Positions 38,006-47,675 are shown, counted from the stretch's first letter. The stretch: DNA of 64,000 bases from Streptomonospora wellingtoniae (GCF_031845375.1 NZ_JAVREK010000003.1:124001-188000), one strand, 5' to 3'. Made by a program: numbers and translations. Notes: generated by a model not told the origin, from the letters alone.

Positions 38006-38761
38006 CTAACGCCGCGTCGGCGTCGGAGCCGGGGCCGGCTCGGGTTCGCCGCCCTGCGGAGGCGCCGGCGCGCTGTCGTCGGCGCCGACCGGTCCGGCGG
38101 GATCGTTGGGCCCCATGTCCATCCGGAAGGGCGGATAGCGGTCGGTCATCAGCCAGGCGTAGGCGGCGACCCGCAGGACCCAGCGGTCCATGCCCAGCAC
38201 GAAGTCGAATATCGACCGCGGGTAGCGTCCTCGGACGGCGAGGCTGAGCGCGGCGAAGAGCACCAGCAGGCCGATGAGCCCGATGCCGCCCCAGTTGCGG
38301 GTCTCGTCGCCGGAGCCGGTGGTCAGGTACACGGCACCGCTGAGGAACACCGCCACCACCAGGTACTGCGGGATGGCGAGCAGCCACCACTTCACCAGCA
38401 CCAGACCGCGGGAGAGCTGCGCCGGATAGTCGATGTGCAGCCGTGCCGGATAGTCGGGCACGTCGGCCAGCGTGAACGGCGGGTAGCGGTCGGTGCCCAG
38501 CGCGCCGTACGCGTAGTAGTGGACCCGCCAGCTCCAGCGCAGCACCCCGACGTCGAAGTCGAAGAGGGCGCGCGGGTACCTGCCGGTGATCAGGATCGCG
38601 ACGAACGCGACCACGGTGAGCACCACGACGACGAGCCACAGCACCGCCAGTACCACCAGATGGGGCAGGACCAGCAGCCACTTGACCAACCACAGCCATC
38701 GGGACAGCGGTTCGTCCAGCCGGGCCTGCACGTGGACGGGATAGGTATCCGCGACACTCAT
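38006..38761 (-). CDS. DUF4389 membrane protein
   Basis: ATG 38761 follows GGAGGAGAGG. The 251-aa protein has two similar halves. Each holds one long helix (WLLVLPHLVVLAVLWLVVVV and WWLLAIPQYLVVAVFLSGAV) and the block GRYPRALFDFDVGVLRWSWR V ... TDRYPPF, repeated as GRYPRSIFDFVLGMDRWVLR V ... TDRYPPF. This duplicated block is the DUF4389 signature. The C-terminus is Pro/Glu-rich and cytoplasmic or exposed. No biochemical role is known to me. Confidence 0.88.
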   Translation of the reverse strand: MSVADTYPVHVQARLDEPLSRWLWLVKWLLVLPHLVVLAVLWLVVVVLTVVAFVAILITGRYPRALFDFDVGVLRWSWRVHYYAYGALGTDRYPPFTLADVPDYPARLHIDYPAQLSRGLVLVKWWLLAIPQYLVVAVFLSGAVYLTTGSGDETRNWGGIGLIGLLVLFAALSLAVRGRYPRSIFDFVLGMDRWVLRVAAYAWLMTDRYPPFRMDMGPNDPAGPVGADDSAPAPPQGGEPEPAPAPTPTRR

Positions 38762-39206
38762 TTCCCTCTCCTCCCAAGCTCCGCGGCCGCCCCCGGGCCG
38801 CCGCGCAACGGTCGGCCCCCGGTCGCCGGGTGCGGTGCCACGTGCGGGAACCCCCGGAGCCCACCGGTCCGTCGGGCCGAGCCGATGCCAGCGAGTGTCG
38901 GCCGTTCGGACACGGCTCCAGCCTCGCCGCCGGATCCGGCGTGCACCATGTGCATTCGGCCTGTTCTCCCAGCCCGAAAGGCCCAGGTCAGCCGAAGTGG
39001 ACGGGCCGGCGCCGAGGGGTACGTCCGGGGCGGCACAAGGACGAGCAGACCGACCACGATGACTGCTCAGGCAGCACGGAGCCGATGATGGTGAGCACGG
39101 CGAGTGCCTAGAGCGCCAGGACCCGGCGTAGGACCGAGTGCCCGCGCAGCGGATGTCTGCACCGGGCTCGCGGACGGTAGAGGAGTCCGGTCGCCGCTGA
39201 GGCTTC
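38762..39206. other. Non-coding stretch
   Basis: About 445 bases. A short reverse segment around 39020-39110 encodes a hydrophobic ALAVLTIIGSVLPEQS-like piece interrupted by stops, possibly a membrane gene relic. Otherwise nothing supportable. Confidence 0.35.
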
Positions 39207-40253
39207 CTATGCGGCGGCGCGTCGGCGGTGCTTCGGGTCGGCCAAGGCGGCCGCGCTGTAGCCCGTGTCATCGGGGTTGAGGTCGGTTCCGGGCGCCACG
39301 ACGCGGTCGATGCGGTCAAGCAGGTCGGGTTCCAAGACGGTGTCCGCGGCGCTCAGCTGGCTGCGGAGGTGCTCGGCGGTGCGGGGGCCGACGATCGCCG
39401 CGGAGACCGCAGGATGCGCGGTCGCGAACGCCAGCGCCATCTGGATCAGCGTCAGGCCCGCTTCCTCCGCGATGCCGGCGAGCTCGGTTGCGGCGTCCAA
39501 TTTGGCCTGGTTGCCCGGGACATCCAGGTCGTAGTGGGAGAGCGTGGTCCGGAAGGGCATCGTCTTCGTGCGGTGGCTGGACGGCTCGGCCGCGTCGCGG
39601 TGCCAGCGGCCGGACAGCCAGCCTCCGGCCAGCGGGCTCCAGGCGAGCACCCCCATCCCGTAGGTCTGGCAGGTGGGCAGCGCGTCGGCCTCCACGCCCC
39701 GGCTCAGCAGGGAGTAAGGCGGCTGCTCGCAGACGAATCGCTCTCGCCCGCGCCGCTCGGCCGTCCACTGCGCCTGGACGATGGTCGAGGGCGCGAACGT
39801 CGAGGACCCCGCGTAGCGGATTTTGCCTGCGCGGACGAGATCGGACAGCGCGCCCAGGGTCTCGTCGAGGTCGGTAGCGGGGTCGGGCCGGTGCACCTGG
39901 TACAGGTCGATGTGATCGGTGCCCAGGCGGCGCAGGCTCTCCTCGCAGGCCCGCACGATCCAGCGCCGCGAGGCACCGCGCTGGTTGAGACCAGGGCCCA
40001 TGGGGCTCGACACCTTGGTCGCAAGGACGACGTCGTCGCGCCGTCCGGCGATCGCCTTGCCGACGATGGTCTCGGATTCGCCGCCCGAGTAGACGTCGGC
40101 GGTGTCGATGATGTTGACCCCCGCGTCGAGGGCGGTGCGGACGATGCCGATCGCGTCGTCGTGGTCCGGATTGCCCCATGCGCCGAGCATCATCGCGCCC
40201 AGGCACAACGAGCTGACGTGGACTCCGGTACTGCCCAGCGTGCGGTACTGCAT
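39207..40253 (-). CDS. Aldo/keto reductase
   Basis: The 348-aa product (ATG 40253) has MQYRTLGSTGVHVSSLCLGA, GVNIIDTADVYSGGESE with catalytic Asp50 and Tyr55, Lys80 in LATK and His121 in DLYQVHRPD. The cofactor region GPRTAEHLRSQLSAAD is near the end. It is an NADPH-dependent cytoplasmic oxidoreductase of the YajO/AKR11-like type. It is divergent from a TetR gene that probably regulates it. The ORF upstream of ATG 40253 is a shadow of the TetR gene. Confidence 0.93.
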   Translation of the reverse strand: MQYRTLGSTGVHVSSLCLGAMMLGAWGNPDHDDAIGIVRTALDAGVNIIDTADVYSGGESETIVGKAIAGRRDDVVLATKVSSPMGPGLNQRGASRRWIVRACEESLRRLGTDHIDLYQVHRPDPATDLDETLGALSDLVRAGKIRYAGSSTFAPSTIVQAQWTAERRGRERFVCEQPPYSLLSRGVEADALPTCQTYGMGVLAWSPLAGGWLSGRWHRDAAEPSSHRTKTMPFRTTLSHYDLDVPGNQAKLDAATELAGIAEEAGLTLIQMALAFATAHPAVSAAIVGPRTAEHLRSQLSAADTVLEPDLLDRIDRVVAPGTDLNPDDTGYSAAALADPKHRRRAAA

Positions 40254-40324
40254 GGTGGGGCGGCCTTCCTGTGGGTGCGGCTGAGGCGTTGGGGCGGCCG
40301 GCGGCCGGCTGCTACCGTCCGAGT

Positions 40325-40344
40325 AAGCGGAGCAGGGTCCGCTT
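40325..40344. promoter_or_regulatory. Candidate TetR operator between AKR and TetR genes
   Basis: AAGCGGA (40325-40331) faces TCCGCTT (40338-40344) with 6 bases between, a perfect 7-bp inverted repeat. A further TAAGCGGAT half-site lies at about 40356. Confidence 0.6.
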
Positions 40345-40401
40345 GAACGCAAATCTAAGCGGATTCGACTCCGGATAGCAAGGCGAGAGGAATCCACCCG
40401 C

Positions 40402-41028
40402 ATGCCCGCTCCATCCGACCGGCCGATACGGGCCGACGCACGCGCCAACGAAGACAAGCTGCTCGCCGCGGCCGCCCGAGCCTTCACCCGCGACGGCGCG
40501 GCCGCAACCCTGAAGCAGATCGCCAAGGACGCGGGCGTCGGAATCGGCACCCTGTACCGGCGCTTTCCCACCCGCGAACAGCTCGTCGACGCCACCTACC
40601 GCTACGAGACGGCCCGGCTCGCCGCCCGAACCGAGCAGCTCCTGGGCGAACTGCCCGCCGACCGGGCCCTGCGAGCGTGGATGTCGGAGGTGCTGGACTA
40701 CCTCGCCACCAAGCACGGCATGGCTGACACGCTCAAGACCCTCCTGCGGAGCGACGCCGAACTGAGCTCGCAGACGCGGGAGCAGCTGACCGGAGCGGTC
40801 GAAGGGTTCCGCATCGCCGGGATCACCCAGGGGGTGATCCGTGAGGACACACCTGCCACCGACATCCTCATGACCCTGGCGGGAGTCACCCTCGTCGCCG
40901 GAGCCGACCACCAGCGGGAGCAGGCCGAGCGGCTACTCGACCTGCTGATGGACGGCATCGCCCCCGCGCACGGCCGCTGCCGGAATACGGAGCGGTCCGC
41001 GCCCGCACCCCGGACCGAAGAAGGGTAG
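40402..41028 (+). CDS. TetR/AcrR-family regulator
   Basis: The 208-aa protein has RANEDKLLAAAARAFTRDGA AATLKQIAKDAGVGIGTLYR RFPTREQLV, the TetR helix-turn-helix, and a C-terminal ligand domain of the kind paired with oxidoreductases (LATKHGMADTLKTLLRSDAE). It is divergent from the aldo/keto reductase, with a clear inverted repeat between. Confidence 0.92.
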   Translation: MPAPSDRPIRADARANEDKLLAAAARAFTRDGAAATLKQIAKDAGVGIGTLYRRFPTREQLVDATYRYETARLAARTEQLLGELPADRALRAWMSEVLDYLATKHGMADTLKTLLRSDAELSSQTREQLTGAVEGFRIAGITQGVIREDTPATDILMTLAGVTLVAGADHQREQAERLLDLLMDGIAPAHGRCRNTERSAPAPRTEEG

Positions 41029-41249
41029 CCACTCGCAACCGGGCTGATCGAACGTGAAGGCGTTCCGACGACGAAGTCAGTCCCGCCCGGCCGGGTTCTG
41101 CCGGCCCAGCGGCGGGTAGCGGCTCCCACCCTCGATCGACGCGCCGGCACGCTGAACCTGTGGACGTCAGTTCCAAGCCCGATGACCTGGCGGTCGGTTG
41201 GAGGCCGGGGACTTGACCCTCACGTCGCGTGAGGCCGGAGGGTGGCGCC

Positions 41250-41785
41250 ATGAGCGATCACTACAACGCGTTCGAGACGAGTCCCGTGCCGCCACCCGGC
41301 CCGGATGCGATTCCGCCGGAGCCGTTCCGCGGCATCTATGGAATGCCGGCGTTCGCGACGATCCCCACGAGCGACCTGGAGGCGTCGGTGGACTTCTGGA
41401 CTCGCGGACTCGGGTTCTTCGAGCTGTTCAGCATCCCCGACAGCCTGGTGCATCTGCGCCGGTGGGCGTTCCAGGACGTACTCCTCGTCTCGGGGCGGGC
41501 GCTCCGGAGCGGCCGCCAGCGATGAGCGTCGGTTTCGCGTGCGTGCTCAGCCAGGTCGACCCCTTCGTCCAGGCCTGTCGTGCGTTGCGCCCGAGCTCGG
41601 TCGACGGACCGCGGGACACTCCCTGGAACACCCGCGATGCGGTGGTGGCCACCCCCGAGAACGCGCGGATCGTCTTCACCGCCGCGAAGCCCTTCGATCC
41701 GGCGAGTCAGGAGGCGCGGAATCTGAAAGCCGTCGGGATCACCCCACCGGCCGCCGGGCGCGGGGACACTGGGGAAGATGTCTGA
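41250..41785 (+). pseudogene. VOC/glyoxalase-family protein, frameshifted
   Basis: From ATG 41250, YGMPAFATIPTSDLEASVDF WTRGLGFFELFSIPDSLVHL is the first beta-alpha-beta module of a VOC domain. Near 41495 the frame changes, and MSVGFACVLSQVDPFVQACR to RIVFTAAKPFDPASQEARNL completes the domain in the second frame. One indel therefore interrupts an otherwise well-preserved gene. The tail overlaps the start of the MerR gene. Confidence 0.75.
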
Positions 41786-42578
41786 TGCCGCTGGCGCCGA
41801 CGGCCTGACCGTCGGTCAGGTCGCGAAACGTCTGGAGGTGACGGTCCGCGCGCTGCACCACTGGGATGAGATCGGTCTGGCGCGGCCGTCGCTGCGCACG
41901 ACTGCCGGATACCGGATCTACACCGCCGATGATCTGGAGCGCCTCCACCGCATCGTCGTCTACCGCGAGATCGGTCTCGGCCTGGAGGGGATCCGGGCCG
42001 TCTTGGACGACCGCCGACGTACCGGGCGCGCTGCGCGCGCAGCGAGCCCGGGTCGCTGAACGGATCGACCGCCTTCAGAGTCTCAGCGCCGGGCTGGATC
42101 GGATGATCGACGCCCACGACCGCGGCCTGCTGCTGACCGCCGAGCAGCAGGCCGCGATCTTCGGTCCCCGGTGGGACCGGACTCGCCCGCCCGCGCCCGT
42201 CAGCGCTACGGAGACACGACGCAGTGGCAGCAGTACGCCGAACGCTCCGCCTCTCGCGGTCCCAAGGAATGGCAGGCCGTCGCCGAAGCCGTCGCCGAAC
42301 TCGACCGCGCCCTGGGGAATGCGATGGAAGCCGGTGTCGCACCTGGCAGCCTGGAAGCGAACCGGCTCGTCGAGCGGCACCGCGATGTCTTCGCCGCCTC
42401 GTACTTTCCGCTCACCAGGCGAATGCAGGTCTGCCTCGGCCGCATGTACGAGGCCGATCCGGGGTTCTCCGCCCACTACGACGGCGTCCGCACCGGCCTT
42501 GCCCCATGGTTTCGTCGCATCGTCGACGCCAGCGCTCGCGCCCACGGCATCGACCCCGACACCGCGACCTGGCGGTAG
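41778..42578 (+). pseudogene. TipA-like MerR regulator with TIPAS domain, two frameshifts
   Basis: The first frame (ATG 41778) encodes the MerR helix-turn-helix GLTVGQVAKRLEVTVRALHH WDEIGLARPSLRTTAGYRIY. After a shift near 42010 the coiled coil continues as VPGALRAQRARVAERIDRLQ. After a second shift near 42165 the drug-binding domain follows as RYGDTTQWQQYAERSASRGP KEW to GIDPDTATWR. The two shifts compensate. Either this is an early pseudogene or the assembly has indels here. TipA-type proteins are autoregulated sensors of thiopeptide or other cyclic drugs. Confidence 0.78.
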
Positions 42579-42699
42579 GGCGCGGTCGGCAGCCTGCCGG
42601 GGAGCGCTCCGCACCGGACCGTGCGGACGGTGCGCGGGGGCGGTGCTGGGCACGGAAGTGCGCGGGTCCTGCACCCGACCGCGACAGGGATGCCCGGAA

Positions 42700-43572
42700 T
42701 CAGGTGCGGCGTGCGGCCCACACCGTGCGTTCCGTGCGCATCACCAGGTCGTCGCGGTGCAGGAGGCTGCGCGGGTCGCCGGTGTCCAGGAGCCGGTCGA
42801 GCGCGGTGAGGTCCTCGGCGGAGAGCCAACCGGCGGCGGCGCTGCGGATGCGCTGCAGGCCGCCGAGGGCGTAGCGGCCGATCGCTTCGCTGCGGGAGCC
42901 CTCGATGTTCACGGAGACGGCCCGTTCGCCCTCGACCGTGAAGCCGGCGGCAGTCAGCATCGGCCCCCAGTCGGCGCCGCGGTGGGGCAGGTGCTCGGCG
43001 TGGAGGCGGTCGGTGACGGCATGGCAGCGCTCCTCCAGGCCGGGCTGCTCTTCGGGGGCGCCCTCGGGCAGGAAGCGGGGGAAGCCGGCCAGCTCCACGA
43101 CGGCGAGCAGGCCGCCCGGTGCGAGCGCGCCGTGGACGTTGCGCAGAGCGCGTTCGGGGTGGGCCATGTGATGCAGCGACGCCGACGCCCACACCAGGTC
43201 CGGTGAGCCGAGGTCGGGCCAGGCGGGGTCGTCGAGGTCGGCCTGCACGGTGCGCACCTGCCCCTCCAGGCCACGGGCGCACGCCTTGGCGTGCAGGTGC
43301 TGAAGGTGTCCGGCGGATGTGTCGACGGCGGTGACGTGCGCGTCCGGGAAGCGGTCGAGGAGGGTGAATGTGCCCGCGCCTGTGCCGCAGCCCAGATCCA
43401 CGATCCGGCGGGGGCTCGTCGTCAGTGGCAGCCATGCGGCGATGGAGGCGATGTGCTCGGCGAAGACCTCGGCGTCCAGGTCGAGGAGCTCCGCCTGGCC
43501 GTCGGCGTCGTGCTCCTGGTGGCGTCCGTGCTGAGCGCCGTGGTCGGGGGTGTGCGTGTGTGCTCGGTTCAT
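42700..43572 (-). CDS. Class I SAM-dependent methyltransferase
   Basis: ATG 43572 follows GTGGAGGC and gives 290 residues; an upstream ATG is less likely. The motif RRIVDLGCGTGAGTFTLLDR is the SAM-binding motif I, followed by AHVTAVDTSAGHLQHL (acidic loop), LVWASASLHHMAHPERALRN and LAPGGLLAVVELAG (motif III). The His-rich N-terminus is unusual. The substrate is not deducible. The neighbouring XRE-cupin regulator shares an operator-like motif with its promoter. Confidence 0.9.
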   Translation of the reverse strand: MNRAHTHTPDHGAQHGRHQEHDADGQAELLDLDAEVFAEHIASIAAWLPLTTSPRRIVDLGCGTGAGTFTLLDRFPDAHVTAVDTSAGHLQHLHAKACARGLEGQVRTVQADLDDPAWPDLGSPDLVWASASLHHMAHPERALRNVHGALAPGGLLAVVELAGFPRFLPEGAPEEQPGLEERCHAVTDRLHAEHLPHRGADWGPMLTAAGFTVEGERAVSVNIEGSRSEAIGRYALGGLQRIRSAAAGWLSAEDLTALDRLLDTGDPRSLLHRDDLVMRTERTVWAARRT

Positions 43573-43596
43573 GCCTCCACGGTAGGAGTGCAATGC

Positions 43597-43609
43597 GTAT
43601 GCGGCATAA
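43597..43609. promoter_or_regulatory. GTATGC/GCATAA inverted half-sites upstream of the methyltransferase
   Basis: GTATGC-G-GCATAA lies about 25 bases upstream of the methyltransferase start. The same half-sites (GTATGC and TTATGC) occur at 44289-44303 at the XRE gene start, which suggests one regulator for both. Confidence 0.45.
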
Positions 43610-43684
43610 TGGTTCCCTGTTTACGCAAGACAATCGCTGCCCGCGCTGCCTGACGCGCAAGATGTCGCCGTCGCGTGTGCCCCG

Positions 43685-44284
43685 TCACGCGTCCGTGCTC
43701 TGAGGATCGTCGACGACGCCCTCGCGCTGGTGGCCGCGGCGGGCATCGCGGTCGAACATGCCCAGGATCTCGCAGGGCCCGCCCTCGGCACCGATCGCGT
43801 GCGGCATCATCGTGGGGAATTCGGCGGCCTGGTTGGTCTCGATGCGGAAGCGGCGGTGGCCGAGCATGAGGGTCGCGGTGCCGGACAGGACGACGAGCCA
43901 TTCGCGTCCGGGGTGGGCGCGCATGCGTGCGGGATTGTCGGGCGGCGGGTCCGTCATGCGCTGGCGTACAACGGTCATCCCGGGGTCGCTCTTCACGGGC
44001 CAGCGCATACGGCCGTGGGCGCCGTCGACCACCGGGCTGGTGACGATGTCGTCGGCGGCGGTCTCCACAAGCTGGTCCAGCGTGGTGTCCAGGGCACGGG
44101 CCAGGGTGACCAGCTGATCCAGTGCGAGTCGGCGCCGACCGCTCTCAATGCGGCTCAGTGAGGACTGGCTGAGGTGGGCGCGGGTGGCCAGCTCCTCCAG
44201 GGACCAGCCCTGCGCCACCCGCAGGGCGCGGATGCGCTTGCGCACCAGGCCGTCCAACTCTCCATCTTCTTGCGTCATGGGCAT
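43685..44284 (-). CDS. XRE-family regulator with C-terminal cupin
   Basis: From ATG 44284 the 199-aa protein has a helix-turn-helix (RIRALRVAQGWSLEELATRA HLSQSSLSRIESGRR) and a small cupin barrel (ARMRAHPGREWLVVLSGTAT LMLGHRRFRI). Such HTH-cupin proteins are usually repressors or activators responding to a small metabolite. The gene reads in the same direction as the methyltransferase downstream. A motif shared by both upstream regions points to autoregulation. Confidence 0.9.
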   Translation of the reverse strand: MPMTQEDGELDGLVRKRIRALRVAQGWSLEELATRAHLSQSSLSRIESGRRRLALDQLVTLARALDTTLDQLVETAADDIVTSPVVDGAHGRMRWPVKSDPGMTVVRQRMTDPPPDNPARMRAHPGREWLVVLSGTATLMLGHRRFRIETNQAAEFPTMMPHAIGAEGGPCEILGMFDRDARRGHQREGVVDDPQSTDA

Positions 44285-44288
44285 TATC

Positions 44289-44303
44289 GTATGCTCTTTA
44301 TGC
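44289..44303. promoter_or_regulatory. GTATGC/TTATGC half-sites at the XRE gene start
   Basis: GTATGC (44289-44294) and TTATGC (44298-44303) are direct half-sites just upstream of the XRE start and match the pair at 43597-43609. Confidence 0.45.
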
Positions 44304-44569
44304 AAGGACGGGTAGCGCCGTCCGCAGACGGCCGGAGTGTCCGGCCGGGGCCCTACACGGCGTCATAGTCCACGGCGGCACCCTGCCCTCCGAGGTCCTC
44401 CGGCGGAGTCGGGAGCGGATACGCCGCGACGTCGGCGCATCGCCTTCGCCGCCACCGCGGCCGCTCCCCGCATCGAGCATCCCTGACACGCTGCCGCGCT
44501 GCAGCGGAGGCACCCGCCGGGCACGACCGGAACGGCGGCAGGCGATGCGCGCTGGGAAGCCGGGTGGCG

Positions 44570-45658
44570 CTACCGCCGTGTGCCGACGGTCTTCGGTCCC
44601 GACGCTCGCACCGCCGCCGAAGGTCGCAGACGGTAGGCGACGGCCACCAGTACGAGGGTCAGCACCAGCAGGCCCGCCCAGATCACCCATTGCTCGGGCC
44701 AGAGCCCCGGCGACGCGCCCCCCGGGGTGCGCCCGCCGTCGGCTCCGGTGATGACGACGGCCAGCAGTCCGGGGACGGCGGCCGCGACGGCGAGTCGTCC
44801 GGCGATCCGCGCCGTCAGGGGCAGCGGCCGCGACTCCCTGCCCGCTCCCCGCAGGCGCAGGCGTTCGCTGGGGCGCGCGGGCGTGAGCAGGCGCAGCAGC
44901 AGCAGCCCGGCGAGCGGCATCTGCAGCGCCCACACCAGGGTGCGGAACGGGCCGTCGTACCAGACGTTCGTGCCGTACAGCAGGGTGTGCCACACGCTGA
45001 GGACGTAGACCACGATGATGAACCGGTGCAGGGCGCGCCACATGCGGGAGCCGGTCCGCTGCCGCAGGTAGAAGGCCAGGCCCAACGGGATCGCGAGGTA
45101 GAACGCGAGCAGGCCGAGCAGGATGGCGATGCGGCCGGTGCCGGAGGCGTAGACGCCGGGAACGAAGACGTCTGCGAAGGCCGTGAGGATCCCGCCGGCC
45201 CAGGAGTGGTCCTGCTGGTTCGACCGGACCTGGTCGGCGAAGAACATGAAGGCGTGCATGAACATCAGCCCGACGGTGGTCAGGCTCGTCGTGCGGTGCA
45301 GCTTCTCCACCCGCGGCACCGTCAGCCATCCCCACGGAGGCCGGGGCCCGGATCGGAGCAGTCCGAACAAGACGGTGATGTAGGCCCACAGCAGCCCCGA
45401 CCAGCCGAACGCCTGGGACAGCCAGTACATCCAGAACTCGGGCGCATCGGCAAGCATCGGCATGACCCGGGTCGTCGCCGAGGTCCCGTTCTCCACCCGG
45501 ACATAAAGCCAGACGAAGATCACGCCGGTGATCACCAGGGCGATGGCGGCATCGGGCACCGCGCCGCGCAGATCGGCTCTGAGACCCCGCCAGTCGAACC
45601 GTCCGCCTCCCTCCCGCTCCCGCGCTGCAGACGCTGCCGACTCAGACGATCCGGCCAT
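44570..45658 (-). CDS. Ferric reductase-like transmembrane protein
   Basis: The 362-aa product has about eight hydrophobic helices. Histidines in RVEKLHRTTSLTTVGLMFMH AFMF and RALHRFIIVVYVLSVWHTLL are spaced as in the haem-binding ferric-reductase-like domain (YedZ/FRE). No flavin or NAD domain follows, so it needs a partner or is a haem-only membrane protein. A GTG 12 bases upstream (45670) is an alternative start. Confidence 0.8.
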   Translation of the reverse strand: MAGSSESAASAAREREGGGRFDWRGLRADLRGAVPDAAIALVITGVIFVWLYVRVENGTSATTRVMPMLADAPEFWMYWLSQAFGWSGLLWAYITVLFGLLRSGPRPPWGWLTVPRVEKLHRTTSLTTVGLMFMHAFMFFADQVRSNQQDHSWAGGILTAFADVFVPGVYASGTGRIAILLGLLAFYLAIPLGLAFYLRQRTGSRMWRALHRFIIVVYVLSVWHTLLYGTNVWYDGPFRTLVWALQMPLAGLLLLRLLTPARPSERLRLRGAGRESRPLPLTARIAGRLAVAAAVPGLLAVVITGADGGRTPGGASPGLWPEQWVIWAGLLVLTLVLVAVAYRLRPSAAVRASGPKTVGTRR

Positions 45659-46472
45659 AGGAGACACCACTTTCCGCGCCGCTTCGTGCGGCCTCGGCGA
45701 CGGACGATCTGCAGCCTCGCCGTCAAGAGTCTCACATTTCCACTTAAGGCGGGTATCCCTTGCTTCCGTTATCGGCGGCCCCGCGACCGCTAGCTCCTAT
45801 TCGCCATCTGTGAACAGGCATTTCGCCGCCCAGACAGCGACGGACGAGGCGGCGTTCCACAGCGACCCATAATGAGCGCACCGCGGCATCCGCCCGTTCG
45901 TTGCCACCGCTCTCAATCCGCACTGACCTGGGAGAACCAGGCTGACCACGGAATTCTCCAGGTGCGTCCGAGTTTCGACGGCACTCCGGAGAAGCGATCA
46001 TTCCCCGCGCCCTTGGAATGGACAACTCGCTGGAAACCCGCGAGCAGCCGGCGAGAGCGCCGGTCGATACTTTCGAGCAATCGGGCGCGGCAATTACCCG
46101 CGGAAGCGAGGGATTCGCCGTGCACCGCCATGGGGACGGCAGCTTCCGGACCGATTTCTTCGATGTCATGTTCTCCGAGGCGAGGCGCGCGGGGACCGCG
46201 GAGACGGTGGACGCGTCGCCGCTGTTCGACGCCGGAGGAACCTTCCGGCCGGCGCGGCACGACCGCCTCCGGCCTGGCCACCCTGCCCTTCATCCCGGGG
46301 CTCGCCGTGCGTCCTACACCGCCGCAGCGCCGGCGCTCGTCGTCGCCCGCTGGCGCCCCGAGGCCCGAGGATGGGCGGCTCTGGCCGGACTGAGCTGCTA
46401 CGGCTTCGCCCCGCTGAGCGCAGGAAGTGCAGGAGGCCGGCATCAGGAGGCCCTTTCAGGCCCGGCCGGTGC
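45659..46472. other. Region without a secure gene (one doubtful ORF)
   Basis: About 810 bases. A forward ORF from ATG 46018 begins MDNSLETREQPARAPVDTFE and has tolerable codon use for about 90 residues (FRTDFFDVMFSEARRAGTAE). It then turns low-complexity and runs antisense into the next gene. I do not recognise it and would not call it without homology support. Confidence 0.3.
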
Positions 46473-47585
46473 TCACCAGCTGATTGCGGCCGCCACCGGC
46501 AGATGGTCGCTGCCGGTTGCCGAAAGCACCCACGAGCTCTCCGCCTCCACGCCGCGGACGAGGACCTGGTCGATCCGCGCGACAGGGAACGCCGCCGGCC
46601 AGCTGAAGCCGAAGCCGTGCCCCGCCTCGTCCTGAGCCGAGTGCAGCTGCGAGGTGATGCCGTCGAACGCGCGGTCGTCCGTAGTGCCGTTGAGGTCGCC
46701 GAGCAGTACCACCCGCTCGTTCTGTTCTGCGGCGACGGCCTCGGCAAGCGCCTGCGCGCCTCTGTCGCGCGAGTCCGTCCAGAAGCCTCCCCTCGGCATC
46801 ACCCGTACGGACCCCAGGTGGGCGACATACACCGCCAGCGGACCGCGCTCCGTGGCCACCGTGGTGCGCAGCGCCCGGTCGTCGGCCGCCATCACGTCGG
46901 GCGGCTCGGTTTCCGCCAGCGGCCCGTAGTCCATCCTGAGGTCGACCGGCTCGGTGTCCGACAGCGGCAGCCTGCTCCAGAGCCCCACCGTGCCCCGCAC
47001 CGCGTGGTAGGGGTACACCTTCGCCAACTCCTCGTCATACAGCGTCTTCGTCTGCGCGGTGATCTCCTCCAGCGCCAGCAGGTCCGCGCCGGAAGCGGCC
47101 AGGTCGCGGGCGGTTCCGCCCGGGGCGGGGTTGCCGGCGCCGACGTTGTGGCTGACCACCGTGAGGTCGCCACCCGGTCGGGACTCGTCGACGAGCGGCC
47201 CGCCGAATAGGTTCAGCCAGACCGTCACCGGCACCAGCAGCAGCGCCGCCACCGCGGAGGCGGAGCGGCGCCACAGCGCCGCCGCCAGCAGCACCGGGAT
47301 GAGCAGGCCGAACCACGGTAGGAAGGTCTCCACCAGGCTGCCGATGCCCCCGATCCGGTTCGGGATCTCCGCGTGCAGCAGCATGAGCAGGCCCAGCAGC
47401 ACCGCCAGCGCCGCCGGCACCGGGCCGCGCTTCCAGGGCCCGGGCCGGGCGGCGAGGCTCAGCGCCCGCCGGATGCGTGTTCCCGGCCGGGTACCGAAGC
47501 CGTCGTCGCCGAGGCCGGTGCCTTCCCGCGCCCTCTCCGCCGCGTCCCGCTGCGTCGCCGCCGGCCATTGTTCGCTGTCGGTCAC
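46473..47585 (-). CDS. Membrane-anchored endonuclease/exonuclease/phosphatase-family protein
   Basis: The 370-aa protein (GTG 47585) has three N-terminal membrane helices (about residues 55-125). An EEP domain follows: LTVVSHNVGAGNPAPGG, LALEEITAQTKTLYDEEL with catalytic Glu, PLAVYVAHLGS, NERVVLLGDLNGTTDDRAF and the terminal GSDHLPVAAAISW. This architecture is common for surface-exposed phosphodiesterase-like proteins of actinomycetes. The substrate could be nucleic acid, phospholipid or sphingomyelin-like. Confidence 0.88.
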   Translation of the reverse strand: MTDSEQWPAATQRDAAERAREGTGLGDDGFGTRPGTRIRRALSLAARPGPWKRGPVPAALAVLLGLLMLLHAEIPNRIGGIGSLVETFLPWFGLLIPVLLAAALWRRSASAVAALLLVPVTVWLNLFGGPLVDESRPGGDLTVVSHNVGAGNPAPGGTARDLAASGADLLALEEITAQTKTLYDEELAKVYPYHAVRGTVGLWSRLPLSDTEPVDLRMDYGPLAETEPPDVMAADDRALRTTVATERGPLAVYVAHLGSVRVMPRGGFWTDSRDRGAQALAEAVAAEQNERVVLLGDLNGTTDDRAFDGITSQLHSAQDEAGHGFGFSWPAAFPVARIDQVLVRGVEAESSWVLSATGSDHLPVAAAISW

Positions 47586-47655
47586 TACTGCATCCCCGTA
47601 CTGACGGCGGTGTTCGTGTCATGTCGCCGATCAGGCGGCGCGGTTGCCAACGGAA

Positions 47656-47675
47656 CGTATGCGCTCCCGCATACG
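47656..47675. promoter_or_regulatory. Perfect palindrome upstream of the EEP gene
   Basis: CGTATGCG-CTCC-CGCATACG is a perfect 8-bp inverted repeat about 70 bases upstream of the EEP start. Its core GTATGC also occurs at the methyltransferase and XRE promoters. Confidence 0.5.
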
